Source: Endomychus coccineus (lineage: Eukaryota; Arthropoda; Insecta; Coleoptera; Endomychidae). Taken from it: a stretch of 64,000 nt of DNA. Position numbers and translations under genes: made by a program. The stretch covers positions 192,765,322-192,829,321 of the forward strand of contig OY294067.1 in NCBI GenBank assembly GCA_958510875.1, given 5' to 3'. The notes under the pieces were generated by a model that worked only from the letters and a program-made list of their open reading frames with translations, did no database searches and had not been told where the DNA came from. Of this stretch, positions 40,155-50,601 are shown one piece after another; position 1 is the first letter of the stretch; the number at the start of each line of letters is the position of its first letter.

Positions 40155-41357
40155 TTATTGAGCGAAAAGGTACATGTTTATTACAATACTAGTCATACAT
40201 TGCAATTTCACACTCCTATCCTCACAAGATGTAGTTTGTTCGTGATTGACATTACACCCTAGAACATCGTGGAAATCTTCGAATGTGAATTCACTCTTAC
40301 ACGAGTAATGCGAATCGGTCGTGACAATGGTATAGGTGAACAGTCGCTGACGCGAAGGTATTCGAACCATGTCATAGTGTATATACTTTCCGCACGTTCT
40401 GCCGGTCAGTGTGTACCACTCGATCGGCATGGAAACTCGCTCGTTATTCAATACCAGTACCAAGCCCCTACTATTATCCCAATCGTTTTGAAAATATCCA
40501 TCAAAAAATTTCCCATTCATATCATCGTCCCAAGTCACGATAATCGGTATCGATAGTATCGGCCGGCGAACATATATGCTGTCAATTATTGTAATCGGCG
40601 ACACCGCCTTGGTGGCGTCTCTCCAGTGACCCGCTCGCACGTGATTACTCACGCGGAGCAGTCGATCGTTCGGCAAGCCGAATAGAAATGCAAAATGTTT
40701 CTCAATTTGGAACGTTTCCCTGGTTGCCAAGCTATACGGTGTGCCATTCAGATATGTCGTCAGTGTCCCCTGTCTGAAAGCCGCAGCGATATAGATGAAA
40801 TCCGTACCGAATTTCTCATATTCGGCATCGAAGAAAAATGCGTTTTCCATCAGATATCTACAGCTCTCCTTGGCCACGAGTGTTTCGCTTGTTCGTTTGG
40901 GATCTTCGTACATCGCAGTTGGACCAATTAATTCACCCGTATTCAGGTCCACTCGATATATTGGCATAGGCTTCCACAGGTCTTGGAAATTGTCGTTCGG
41001 TTCGCTCGACGACTCTTTCATATCGGTCACTAAAAACTGTGAAGCGTTATCATCGGACGAATTATCATCACTTTGTTCAGTTTCATATTCGGACGAAGAT
41101 AACTCTTCGTCGCCTTCAACCGAACTGTTACTTTCGATAGGAGAGGTACTGGCACGCTCGCATACCGGTAAAGTTTGTTCGCTATTTTCGACTAGTTTTT
41201 CCCGACGTGGACATTTTTTTGAAGTATTACTCCTATGATTTGAACCGCCACACGTTATGCATGGCTTGTTGACTCGTTTCTTTTTGAACACTCGATGTAT
41301 GCATTTTTTCGAGGTACTTCGCATGTGATCTGGACCGCCACATGTTGCACACGGCAT
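40155..41357 (-). CDS. Unknown 400 aa protein with two CxxCGG zinc knuckles
   Basis: ATG start. Residues 1-50 hold two copies of C-x2-C-GG-x2-H-x5-S-x2-C (starting CATCGGPDH and CITCGGSNH). The same motif opens the Fanzor protein at 54319. Residues ~60-115 are acidic and Ser-rich. The remaining 280 residues are globular beta-rich sequence (e.g. PIPIYRVDLNTGELIGP-like, RPILSIPIIVTWDDD). A fragment of the C terminus is duplicated at 39782-40042. The zinc knuckles suggest nucleic-acid binding. The body is not recognised. Confidence 0.7.
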   Translation of the reverse strand: MPCATCGGPDHMRSTSKKCIHRVFKKKRVNKPCITCGGSNHRSNTSKKCPRREKLVENSEQTLPVCERASTSPIESNSSVEGDEELSSSEYETEQSDDNSSDDNASQFLVTDMKESSSEPNDNFQDLWKPMPIYRVDLNTGELIGPTAMYEDPKRTSETLVAKESCRYLMENAFFFDAEYEKFGTDFIYIAAAFRQGTLTTYLNGTPYSLATRETFQIEKHFAFLFGLPNDRLLRVSNHVRAGHWRDATKAVSPITIIDSIYVRRPILSIPIIVTWDDDMNGKFFDGYFQNDWDNSRGLVLVLNNERVSMPIEWYTLTGRTCGKYIHYDMVRIPSRQRLFTYTIVTTDSHYSCKSEFTFEDFHDVLGCNVNHEQTTSCEDRSVKLQCMTSIVINMYLFAQ

Positions 41358-41623
41358 ATTGTGATGTTGAACGGTGTTTAGCTGTTGATCGACTGGATGT
41401 TTGTATATGCACGATCTCCGTTTATATAGGAGACGATATTCATTATAGCATAGGTTCTAAATATACAACAGAAGTGTTATCATTTCCATTTTCCGAACTA
41501 GCATTACATCGATTCACACTTACGAATTTTCTTATGGGAGAGCATTCCCAAGTCGCGTTTCGATCACCCTGCTTCGAAATGGGGCGTATTTCGATAAAGA
41601 GTATATAATGAAGTCATGGATAA

Positions 41624-43645
41624 TCATTTGTCATTAGTTCGACTATCCATTAACGGCCAACGTGACCGTCCTGAGATACGAATTTCACCCTTATGTGAAA
41701 CATAATTTTGAAATTCCGTCAAACGAACAAATTCATCTGACGTTTTACAACGATAATCGATTAATCCGAGACCAACCAAAATGATGTTACGCGCAGCATT
41801 GACGTCACGATTCCAAACGATTTTACATTTTCGGCAAATTTGAAATCTATGATCGTGACATCGTTGTCGTTGCTCCGTATCGTTTGTATTTATGGTGGTG
41901 TGTTTTGGTGGTAACGACATTCTACCGAAACATTTCGAGCAAGATTGAGTGGTCAAATATTCATCAACACATATAACGTGACATTTATCGCGTCGACGAT
42001 GAAACGCCTGCTTGAGCATTTCGACGGCGGGTTTTTTATTTTTGCCGTAACTGAAATTTTTTTCCAATGTTCCATCTCCAAAACAAACCAACACGGAATT
42101 ATCATCATCATCTTTAGCGGGCAATAACTGATTTACCACCTTATCCTCTGCTTTACGACGTGAAATGTGCGAGTCCCAGTTCAAGCGCGTATATTTCCGC
42201 GTAGCGTAAATTTCGCGACTGGACGATAAGAAATTCAGTCTGTATAAAATGTACTCCACGTGAGAGTTAAAATTAGAACCACACTTCGGCGAAACAATTA
42301 ATTTTTTCTCTATGTTTATACTTTCGCGATATTCAAGTAGGCGTTTTTCAAAGATTCCGGCCATTTTTTTTCGTTTACGTCGTCGAGTACGTTCTTTACA
42401 GAAATGTTCCTTGAACGTGGCCGATTTTAACACGAAATTGGTTTCTGTTCGAGTTTTCTTATCGATATAGCACGCACCGATATAATTAACAACTCCCGGA
42501 TCGATTCCTAAATATTTAGTGAAACTTGAACTAGCCACTGTAGTCTCTGATTGTACGTTAGTCTTCTTTCGTTTCTTCTTCTGCGATTGTTGAATTGTAG
42601 ATCGCTCATATCTATTCATCATGATGGAACAATCGATTCCGTTGGTGGAAAAACTCATAGCGAAAGACGTCCGCTGCTTGTGGGGCTCGATGTGCATAGT
42701 TGTATCGTCGAATTTGCCGTAAACTGAGTGAGATAGATCGAAATATTGCCACCAATATCTTGGAGTCTCCTTCCTAAACAAGGGAGCGTTAGTTTTGTCT
42801 GGTAGCAATTTTGCATTACTTAATAATTCTTTCAACGCCATAGCGTTGTAAAGCAAATGTTTTCGGCCAGACGAAAATATAGGAAACACCGAAAATGATT
42901 TCAACTTTCTCTCTTCGAACCAACGTCCCAACTCGAAAGTGATCGGTACCAAACTCCACCAGTCATTTTCGATATTAATGAATTTTTTGTGATAGTCGAA
43001 TCGAAAATCTTCCAGAAATTCTGCAACTTCTCGGCTGTGGGCGACGTGACGTGGCACGAAGGCGAACAATTCGTCGTAAACTATCGTCTTCCATTCGTAG
43101 CGTTTTCGATCACACTCTTCCTTGTATTTTTCATAGAAATATCGGACGAGTCGATCGTAAAAATGGACCGTGATGCAATTTTTCATATTGGTTTCGTGTT
43201 GCTTGACACAGGAGTTAATGAGAAAGGATCGTAATCGGCCGTCGTATAATAACGTTTTGTCTGGCCGCATAGCGAAATATTCTTCGTCCAACGCAACGCG
43301 TTCTCTCCTCTGTCGTTTGCCCTGGAGATGATAATAGAAATCTCGTAGGTGACCCATGGAAAACTGTCCGATCGGAAATTCGTTTCGATGTAACAATTTC
43401 GTATAATGAAAACTGACATAGAGCGATGCTTCAATGGCCAGTTGAGAAATTTCCAAAACGTCGTCCTCGATTCGTTGTCGTAACTCAGGATCTCGGCAAA
43501 ACTTACGAAAACCGCGTTTTATCGTGAACGTCTAGGTGCAAGTATTCACTGTGCTGAATCTATGTTTTTGCTTCAATATTCGATTTGCACATTTGGCCGA
43601 AGAAACGCGACTGTGATCTAATCCACCACATGTTTTGCACGGCAT
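41624..43645 (-). pseudogene. Fanzor, inactivated copy 2
   Basis: Complete in length from the ATG at 43645 (MPCKTCGG start) and very similar to the intact copy. A G-to-T change makes codon 38 a TAG (43532-43534) in the NTCTETF region. The normal TGA after GEIRIS has changed to GGA, so the frame runs 15 codons past the usual end. GIDPGVVNY, VDEYLTTQSCSKC and KIVWNRDVNAARN are all present, so only the early stop clearly disables it; an internal start could still yield the C-terminal nuclease part. Right-end sequence follows at about 41640-41690. Confidence 0.9.
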
Positions 43646-44099
43646 GTCGACTGAAACTGAATCGACATGTGTACCGCGGCCTTATTTATACGCTGGCGAT
43701 TGGTGGGCGTTAACGTTTAGGTCGTTTCTCGTTCCGAACGTATTTTGCATACATGAAATGAAATCGAACATGTCCACTAACGACCAAAAATTATCGGCTA
43801 ACGACTTCAACGATACATAGTTTTATTACACGTCGATAGAAAAGATATAGTTGCCAACGTACCAGTTGTTCCTATTTCTGCACGCAATTCTCGTTCGAGA
43901 AATTGTGAAATTTTATACGCTCGACCCTCCCCTCCCCTATATGAAAATCGAAGATTACTCTAACGTAGTCGTTAAGAGATGCGAATTTCAAAACTATGCA
44001 TCGTCGTAGAAACAGATTCAGCGATCTTAGTGCGATAATTTCTGATCGGAAATAGTATTCGGAGACATCTTTCGAAATATAATGCAATTCCGATGTGAC
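43646..44099 (-). mobile_element. Left-end region of Fanzor copy 2
   Basis: Matches the 5' flanks of Fanzor copies 1 and 3 to about 43930. From 43930 to 44099 is unique or weakly repetitive sequence. No gene seen. Confidence 0.55.
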
Positions 44100-44477
44100 A
44101 ACTTGGTGAGCGCCATCTATCGAAAAGTTATATCAATTTGTTACAAAAAGCAGATGGACGCCATCTGGTAGAATTCCCTTGAACTTCCAATCAACGTGTA
44201 CAGTATTAAATCTACCATAGATGTCTCATGAATATCATGAAATTACTAAATCTGTGGATGGGGTGGGTTTAATATTGTACAATCTAACCTCAATCGACTT
44301 CGCTCTCAGAACTCTGAATCGAATCTGATCAAAATGTTACCCCTTCTACCGTGATTTTCGTCAGAAATCAGTAGATTTTAGGATTTTTGTGACGTCAATT
44401 GGCTCTAGTCCAATGAGAATCGAGTATTCACTCAGCTGACCCCAAAATAACTATATAATCAGCAAGCTTCTCGCCCG
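44100..44477 (+). repeat. Repeat R, copy 3
   Basis: Direct copy of 29675-30053, with CRE octamer TGACGTCA at 44390-44397 and CTCF-like AGCGCCATCT at 44109-44118. Here R runs uninterrupted into S and shows the empty retrotransposon target CCCG at 44474-44477. Confidence 0.9.
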
Positions 44478-44754
44478 CGATCCTAAACCTCCTTGACCAG
44501 AGTAAGAACAACGTAGTAGTAAGAAGGAGCAGGCCGTCGCGGAGGTTATATATATAATATATATATAATATATATATATTATATATATAGGGGTGCAGGG
44601 GGTGCTATGGGGTACGTGGAGCCCCGTTAACTGTTTAAACTTGGCGTTAGCTTCTCGCGAGAACTGAAAGTTGCTTTCCACAATTTTCGTTGCCCCCGTG
44701 CTACGTCACGTATACGTCACGTAACTGTGAGTCATCACTGCTGCAAAAGTTTTC
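44478..44754 (+). promoter_or_regulatory. Module S, copy 2
   Basis: Same as S copy 1: alternating TA cruciform (about 44546-44589), twin TACGTCACGTA (44702-44712, 44713-44723), then TGAGTCA (44728-44734). The empty R-S join shows that S is the native neighbour of R. Confidence 0.75.
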
Positions 44755-45775
44755 GCAGCTCGAAGAAATCCACCGGTGAGATTTCGTTTCAACAAATTTC
44801 ATTCGAGGCAAAACTGTTTCTCGACGGAGCTAGTGCGCATGACGAGGAACTTGGAGATCTGTTCGACGAGAGATTCTAGGCGGACAGAGTTTGTTCATCA
44901 GAAAATATTTTACGATTTCATTTCGCGAACGAGAGTTTCGTTCAAAGTTTTTCTAGCTCGAAGAAATCCACCGGTAAGATTTCGTTTAAACAAATTTCAT
45001 CCGAGACAAAACTATTTCTCGATGAACGAGAGTTTCGTTCAAAGTATTTGTAGCTCGAAAAAATCCACCGGTGGAATTTCGTTTCAACAATTATTCGTTC
45101 GACGAGAGATTTTAGACGGACAAAGTTTATTCATCAGAAAATATTTTACGATTTTATTTCTCGAACGAGATTCACGTTCAACGATTTTGCAGCTCGAAGA
45201 AATCCGCCGGTGAGATTTCGTTTCAACAAATTTCATTCGAGGCAAAACTGTTTCTCGACGGAGCTAGTGCGCATGACGAGGAACTTATAAGTTTGGAGAT
45301 CCGTTCGACGAGAGATTCTACGCGGACAAAGTTTGTTCATCAAAAAATATTTTACGATTTCATTTCTCGAACGAGATTCACGTTCAAAGATTTTGTAGCT
45401 CGAAGAAATTCACCGGTGAGATTTCGTTTCAACAAATTTCATTCGAGATAAAACTGTTTCTCGATGACGCTAGTACGCATGACGAGGAACTTAAAAGTTT
45501 GGAGATTCGTTCGACGAAAGATTTTAGGCGGACAAAGTTTGTTCATCAGAAAATATTTCGCGATTTCATTTCTCGAACGAGATTCACGTTCAAAGATTTT
45601 ACAGCTCGAAGAAATCCACCGGTGAGATTTCGTTTCAACAAATTTCATTCGAGGCAAAACTGTTTCTCGACGGAGCTAGTGCGCATGACGAGGAACTTTA
45701 AGTTTGGTGACTCGTTCGACGAGAGTTTCGTTCAAAGTTTTTGCAGCTCGAATAAATTTGCCGGTAGTGTGTCGA
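44755..45775 (+). repeat. hr-like tandem array 3
   Basis: About seven units with cores near 44765, 44960, 45064-45075 (exact TCCACCGGTGGA), 45200, 45410, 45612 and a decayed one near 45750. Unit order partly mirrors array 4, which is inverted at the other end of this block. Confidence 0.85.
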
Positions 45776-45821
45776 AAATCAGTTTTGCACGAATGCAAAT
45801 CATTGCAAATAACAAACAAGA

Positions 45822-46004
45822 CTAGATTTTAATATTTTTATTGTTGTTATTGGTATTGTTAGTGGTCGATACAGTTTCCAACCACTCTTCATAATGTTGT
45901 TGGAATTCGTCTTCTTCCTCCTCGTCATCGGTCCAATTGAGGACTGCCTCGTCATCTCGTCGAATCATCGCCCAGAGATCCTCCCAACCTGGTCGTTCGA
46001 ACAT
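45822..46004 (-). CDS. Small acidic protein, 60 aa
   Basis: The first ATG in frame is 46004; the frame is open further to a GTG but no earlier ATG exists. The sequence has WEDLWAMIRR, a poly-Glu/Asp segment and HYEEWLE. It thus parallels WSDLYDAIWRQ...FCEEWLG in the 28702-29133 protein, so the two form a family. The tail is Asn-rich from an AAT/AAC repeat. No function known. Confidence 0.5.
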   Translation of the reverse strand: MFERPGWEDLWAMIRRDDEAVLNWTDDEEEEDEFQQHYEEWLETVSTTNNTNNNNKNIKI

Positions 46005-46174
46005 GGGAGGAACATGTTCTTTGAGTCGTCTGTTTTCTACCGTTCCCTCTCGATCGGTTGACACGTTTTCTCGATTATTATCGTTGTTGTTGTTGTTGTT
46101 CGATACACTAGTGAAAAATCATCGTTTCAATCCGTAAATTTCTGACTATAACTTTCCAACCCCCACCGAATAAC

Positions 46175-46178
46175 TAAG
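46175..46178 (+). promoter_or_regulatory. TAAG motif before PIF-0
   Basis: TAAG lies six bases upstream of the PIF-0 ATG. Confidence 0.45.
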
Positions 46179-46184
46179 AATTCG

Positions 46185-48608
46185 ATGACATCGACGAACG
46201 ATAATAGCAAGAACCGTAGCGACGGAGACTTGGACGTTACCGCGATAATAGGATTCACTGCGAAAGATTCGCGAGACGCTAAATCCTATTCGGGATATCG
46301 AAATATACTCAATGTACGAAATAGATGTATGAAAAGCGATTCGCACATGTTCTCGCATACTAATTTGGAAATCAGGGCAGCGAATCCGATCGAGGATTAC
46401 TCGTTCGAATCTGAATTCGTCGACCGTGCCATAACGACCGAATGGAAATTTAACGAGAACGGATGTTTGACAACGTCTTGTTTCTCGACGTTTCCTTTGA
46501 GCGAATCTTGCAAGCCCGACACGACACCTTTCAGTTTCGGATTGCCCCACGGCAAACGTATGAACGCCTGTGCGCCGGTATGTTTCAATTCCCGCTCGAG
46601 AAACGTACCGTCGGATATTTCGTCGCAATCGACAAAGTCGTCTTTACACGGGGACGAACACAACGTGCCGCCCTATCTGATATGGTACAAGAGCGCTTGT
46701 CTGTTGGAAAATCAGCATTTGGTGTCGTTTTTCGTGGATCCTTCGCGACATTATACCGACCAAATCGATCCGGTCGGATTTTCGTTATACGTGACCGAAT
46801 TGGGTGCCGATCGGAATCCGATCACCTGCGCTCGTATCGATACAACGTATTGCAAATCGTTCTATATGAATTATATGAAAGATGAAGATGCTACAGACGG
46901 CGACGACGAGGATGACATGACTTGTGGCTTCGAAGGAAGTCTCTATTACGTTCAATTATTCGTAGGTTCGTCTCTGATACGGATGGTAAAAATGACGGCG
47001 AACGTTTTCGAACAATCGGTATACGAAATTCGACGGCTATTCGAGCATACGCACGCGAACGATCTACCGCCATTTTTACGACATTTTCCCGTTACCGTTC
47101 CCTTCTTGAATTCCGTGTTGGATTGGAAGCGATTTCGTAATTCGTCGAAACGTTACGTGTCCGACGACATACTACTGTCACAGTTGGGCTTGACCGATGC
47201 CGATAAGCGTGAACGACTCTACTGGACGGACGAATATTCTCAGATCGAAGATGGTCGCAACGACAAATACGGCGGTCGTCTGGTGGAGAAACTCCACAAG
47301 CAGCGACAAAATATCGTCGGACATCAAGCAAAATTTTCCGTGTCCGCAGATCGTTCGAACGACAACGATACCGTCGAATCATCTACGCATAACGATACCG
47401 GCGCCGATAACGAAACATCATCGGTCAACACGTTAACGAGCGATATCGTACAGAACGTCTTGATACCGCACAGCAAACGATTACGACGTGAGATCGCAGC
47501 TTTGTCGTCGAGAACTAGAAGAACGACGACGACGACGACGACGACGATGACGCCTGAGGCGACAGACGTGAACGACGTCGATCGCGATAACGACGAACTC
47601 GATAACGACGTGTACGCGGAGTCGTTCGGACAGACGATGCAACAAATCTTAACGGCCATCGGTGGTATGTTATCGACCACGCACAACCTGAAGGAATTAT
47701 CTGTCCAGTTGAGTGCGGACGTGAGTTCGGCAGTTTTGAAACAATGGATCACCAAGATCGGTCCGGAAATTTTGAAATCTTTCCTACAATCTGACCTGTT
47801 ACGGGGTGGCAAGACGATCGCCGCCAAATTACTGGCCACTTCGCTGTCGCATACCATGACACACGTGCTGATAGATTCGATCGTAACGACTATCGGCAGA
47901 CAAGCTATAGCTTTGTCGGGCTTAGCCGTATCGGCGCTGAGCATAGTCGGATGGTTGACGATCATCGGTCCTTTGATCGATATCGTTTTCCAATTTATAT
48001 GGGATCCGTTGAAGTTTTCCGTGCCCGCGTATTCCGACGCGCTATTACGTAAAATCAGCGAAGGTGCTCTGTTGGAACGACAAATCAACTATGGAATGCG
48101 ACGAATCGAAATGACGCCGTATACGTTTTGGCGTTTACACGTCAGAAAGGACGGGACACGTACCGTGGACGTCGAAGAATCCCTCGACATATTGAAACAT
48201 ACGTTCGTTTATTTTCGTCATAGAACCGTCACGTCGGACGGTAGTCTGGTCGATTGGACGACGCACGGTAACGTTAAATTAGGCGGAGAACACGACGACG
48301 ACGACGACGACGACGACGACGTTTCGTTTTCGACGCGAGACATGTGGATGATTTTCAATAGATTGATGATCAGAAATATGCTGTTGGACTTGGACGATGT
48401 GACATATTACGAAGCGGCCATGACGACCAGACGTGATTACGCAAAAATCGTACATAAAACGTACGTACCTGTCGCGATGATTACCATTTGTGCAGCCATA
48501 TGGCTGTTACCTATAACGATATCTTTCGTATTTGTCGTGTGTATCTTGTCGATAACGTGTATAATGGTTTCGTCTTGTGTATTCGGCGATAACGCAAAAC
48601 GTCAGTGA
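46185..48608 (+). CDS. p74: PIF-0 / P74 oral infectivity protein
   Basis: 807 aa, ATG start just after a TAAG motif. The N-terminal half has the P74 hallmarks: IRAANPIEDYSFESEF (family: aromatic/acidic segment after 'I-x-x-A/R'), then NGCLTTSC with a Cys pair, and MNACAPVC. The C-terminal half (about 480-640) is an Ala/Ser-rich helical region with hydrophobic segments (ALSGLAVSALSIVGWLTIIG) and the IWDPLKF motif typical of P74. Membrane segments lie near the C terminus (ITICAAIWLLPITISFVFVV and onward). P74 anchors in the virion envelope and triggers binding to midgut cells. It is longer than the usual ~650 aa through Asp/Thr-rich inserts. Convergent with PIF-2. Confidence 0.85.
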   Translation: MTSTNDNSKNRSDGDLDVTAIIGFTAKDSRDAKSYSGYRNILNVRNRCMKSDSHMFSHTNLEIRAANPIEDYSFESEFVDRAITTEWKFNENGCLTTSCFSTFPLSESCKPDTTPFSFGLPHGKRMNACAPVCFNSRSRNVPSDISSQSTKSSLHGDEHNVPPYLIWYKSACLLENQHLVSFFVDPSRHYTDQIDPVGFSLYVTELGADRNPITCARIDTTYCKSFYMNYMKDEDATDGDDEDDMTCGFEGSLYYVQLFVGSSLIRMVKMTANVFEQSVYEIRRLFEHTHANDLPPFLRHFPVTVPFLNSVLDWKRFRNSSKRYVSDDILLSQLGLTDADKRERLYWTDEYSQIEDGRNDKYGGRLVEKLHKQRQNIVGHQAKFSVSADRSNDNDTVESSTHNDTGADNETSSVNTLTSDIVQNVLIPHSKRLRREIAALSSRTRRTTTTTTTTMTPEATDVNDVDRDNDELDNDVYAESFGQTMQQILTAIGGMLSTTHNLKELSVQLSADVSSAVLKQWITKIGPEILKSFLQSDLLRGGKTIAAKLLATSLSHTMTHVLIDSIVTTIGRQAIALSGLAVSALSIVGWLTIIGPLIDIVFQFIWDPLKFSVPAYSDALLRKISEGALLERQINYGMRRIEMTPYTFWRLHVRKDGTRTVDVEESLDILKHTFVYFRHRTVTSDGSLVDWTTHGNVKLGGEHDDDDDDDDDVSFSTRDMWMIFNRLMIRNMLLDLDDVTYYEAAMTTRRDYAKIVHKTYVPVAMITICAAIWLLPITISFVFVVCILSITCIMVSSCVFGDNAKRQ

Positions 48609-48703
48609 AAGAGCGAAAAAAAAAACAACAACAACAACGACTAATAGAAAATGTTTGTTTATTCGCCCACATAATTGTAAATACATTACTAAATAATATC
48701 TGA

Positions 48704-50077
48704 CTACTGGGATGGTTCATTGTCGAGTACGTTGCGGGCGAAATGAGATAATCCTCCTGAAATGTATATCTTCCCGTTGACACATGCCGCTTGTTTCGAG
48801 TCGAACGTACGAGTTCCACACGGTAAAAGCATATCGTGCGGATCGATACGTGAATCGTCGAACGCTTTGCGACAAGCTCTACCGATACGAGTGTACGAGT
48901 CTTTCTTCGACCAACCGCTCAAACAGGGCGAACATCGTTGATGTAATTTTATCGTTTTCAACGACGACATCATGGCATCCTTGTAGTCGTTATCGTCGCT
49001 TCTGCCGTTGTCGCTACCGTTGTGATCGTTGTTCTTGTTGTTGTTGTTATTATTATCGTTATTCGTATCGTCCTTTTTGTCGTGGTGTAGTCCTTCGATG
49101 CAGGTGCACGTACCTTCCGTAAAATTGGGTACGATCTGTGGGACGGCGTTGAAAATTTGTGCCGCGCATCCGTTTCGTACGCGATCGAAACGCGAAAATT
49201 CGGAAGCTATCAGTTTGTTATGCATAAAGTCGTATCGTATCGATTCTACCGCTCGCAACGTGCTCACTCCTGTATCGGGATGAACTTCGGTGTCTGTACA
49301 TTGGAAACGATAGACTGGTGCATTGTTCGACGACGACGACGACGAACGTTCGATCAGTTCATTTTCCGGGTCGGCACCGACGGTCAGCGTGGTAGGTATG
49401 CGATTGCGATAACATCGACCGGTCAAATTGTCTTTGAGGTATCCGTTACAGCCGACGATTTCACAGCCATCTTCGCCGCCGAATAAACTAGTTTTCGGGT
49501 GACATTTCCAACTGTCGAACGTTTTTACTAGTCGCGACGTGTTCGTATTACAATTGACCACGTGCGTAGGTACGCAATAGGCGCCCTGTTTGGCCATTAT
49601 CGATCTGTCGACGACAAACGAGTTTTCGTTGACGTATTTATAGCGGAAATCCTTCGAATTACACAATTCGGTACAATCTATCGGTATATCGTCCGGGCCT
49701 AGATATAAACCTCCACGAGAAACGCACCTTTTAGCATCGGCGTCAATTTCCATTTGTCCGTCGTTCACGTACTTTTCGGCGTAAGTCACAGACGGTAAAT
49801 CGTCCAAGTTCCAAGCGCTATGTAACATATCGTTTTGCCGTCCAAGTTTGTCGTCGTCGTCATCGTCGTCGTCGACGATATCGGTAACGTCGGCATCCGA
49901 ATTTCCGATGACACGCGCAAATTTATCGAGCGGTTTCACGTATACTTTATAAACCAACAACATCGTTATACAACAAACGACGATGAATAATATTTTTTTC
50001 GACGGAATCGATGATAACGACGACGACACCGACGACCGTTCGTCGTACCGTCGATCCGTGGCGGATAAGGATCGCAT
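48704..50077 (-). CDS. pif-2: PIF-2 per os infectivity factor
   Basis: The frame opens at GTG 50131; the first ATG is 50077, giving 457 aa. A signal anchor lies near residues 30-47 (ILFIVVCCITMLLVYKVY), followed by a poly-Asp run. The ectodomain has the PIF-2 cysteine pattern: CVSRGG, IDCTELC, GAYCVP, VNCNTNTS, WKCHP, the GGEDGCEIVGC block, a QC segment, GCAAQIF, GTCTC, and near the C terminus CSPCLSGW, LPCGTRTFD and CVNGKIY. PIF-2 is a core component of the oral entry complex. An Asn/Asp/Lys-rich insert near residue 350 is encoded by AAC/GAC repeats. A TAAG lies 60 bases upstream of the ATG. Confidence 0.85.
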   Translation of the reverse strand: MRSLSATDRRYDERSSVSSSLSSIPSKKILFIVVCCITMLLVYKVYVKPLDKFARVIGNSDADVTDIVDDDDDDDDKLGRQNDMLHSAWNLDDLPSVTYAEKYVNDGQMEIDADAKRCVSRGGLYLGPDDIPIDCTELCNSKDFRYKYVNENSFVVDRSIMAKQGAYCVPTHVVNCNTNTSRLVKTFDSWKCHPKTSLFGGEDGCEIVGCNGYLKDNLTGRCYRNRIPTTLTVGADPENELIERSSSSSSNNAPVYRFQCTDTEVHPDTGVSTLRAVESIRYDFMHNKLIASEFSRFDRVRNGCAAQIFNAVPQIVPNFTEGTCTCIEGLHHDKKDDTNNDNNNNNNKNNDHNGSDNGRSDDNDYKDAMMSSLKTIKLHQRCSPCLSGWSKKDSYTRIGRACRKAFDDSRIDPHDMLLPCGTRTFDSKQAACVNGKIYISGGLSHFARNVLDNEPSQ

Positions 50078-50178
50078 AACGTACGTGTATATGTGTGTGT
50101 GTGTGTGTACGTGTGTATTCGAATTAAACACGAGTCGATCTTACTTTTGGGTATAAAGATCACGATGAAATGGCGTTT

Positions 50179-50601
50179 CTAGCGATTATGCAAAAATATC
50201 GAAATATTCATCCAGGCGTTAAAGATCACGACGATCAAGTTACCGATCATCCAGTAAACTCCGCTGGCAGTCGCACGAGAATAATTACAATACAACGTGA
50301 AGAGCGTGAACAGCAAGATCGTCATCGACGTGTAAAACGAATAAAATTCGTTATTATCTATCACGTTGTCGCGCAAGGACGCGTACATCGAATCTATCTT
50401 ACGCGCGATCTTTCGTTTCGCACTAGCGTCATTTCTGACGGCGGTCGACACGCCGTAATTCGGATTGTAATTGCTGCTGCTGCTGCTGCTGCTGCTTCCG
50501 ACGCCGTTGACGCTCGACGAAAAAGAAACCGCGTTAGGTGCGATCGTCGTCGATTCTATATGTTCCATTACGCCGTCTACTATCTTATAAGAAACGAACA
50601 T
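50179..50601 (-). CDS. Unknown small membrane protein, 140 aa
   Basis: I chose the ATG at 50601-50599 (MFVSYK). The frame is open 35 codons further but that part antisense-overlaps the next gene and starts with no ATG. Two hydrophobic segments lie near residues 86-104 (SMTILLFTLFTLYC) and 113-133 (WMIGNLIVVIFNAWM); a poly-Ser run lies near residue 34. Size and double C-terminal membrane segments make a small envelope PIF such as PIF-6 or a PIF-4-like protein conceivable, but I see no diagnostic motif. Its start codon overlaps that of the divergent 50600 gene. Confidence 0.55.
   Translation of the reverse strand: MFVSYKIVDGVMEHIESTTIAPNAVSFSSSVNGVGSSSSSSSSNYNPNYGVSTAVRNDASAKRKIARKIDSMYASLRDNVIDNNEFYSFYTSMTILLFTLFTLYCNYSRATASGVYWMIGNLIVVIFNAWMNISIFLHNR
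50588..50591 (+). promoter_or_regulatory. TAAG motif before the 50600 gene
   Basis: TAAG eight bases upstream of the ATG, lying within the first codons of the divergent gene. Confidence 0.4.

Noticed and set aside
35895..45775. CRISPR-like array
   Set aside because: The units are long, degenerate, palindromic and vary in spacing, there are no unique spacers between identical repeats, and the context is eukaryotic/viral.
50077..50131. Extended N termini beginning at GTG or TTG (here PIF-2; also PIF-5, 2762, 37391, 56839, Fanzor copies)
   Set aside because: Eukaryotic and viral translation here should begin at ATG; each gene has a good ATG shortly downstream, so shorter starts were used.
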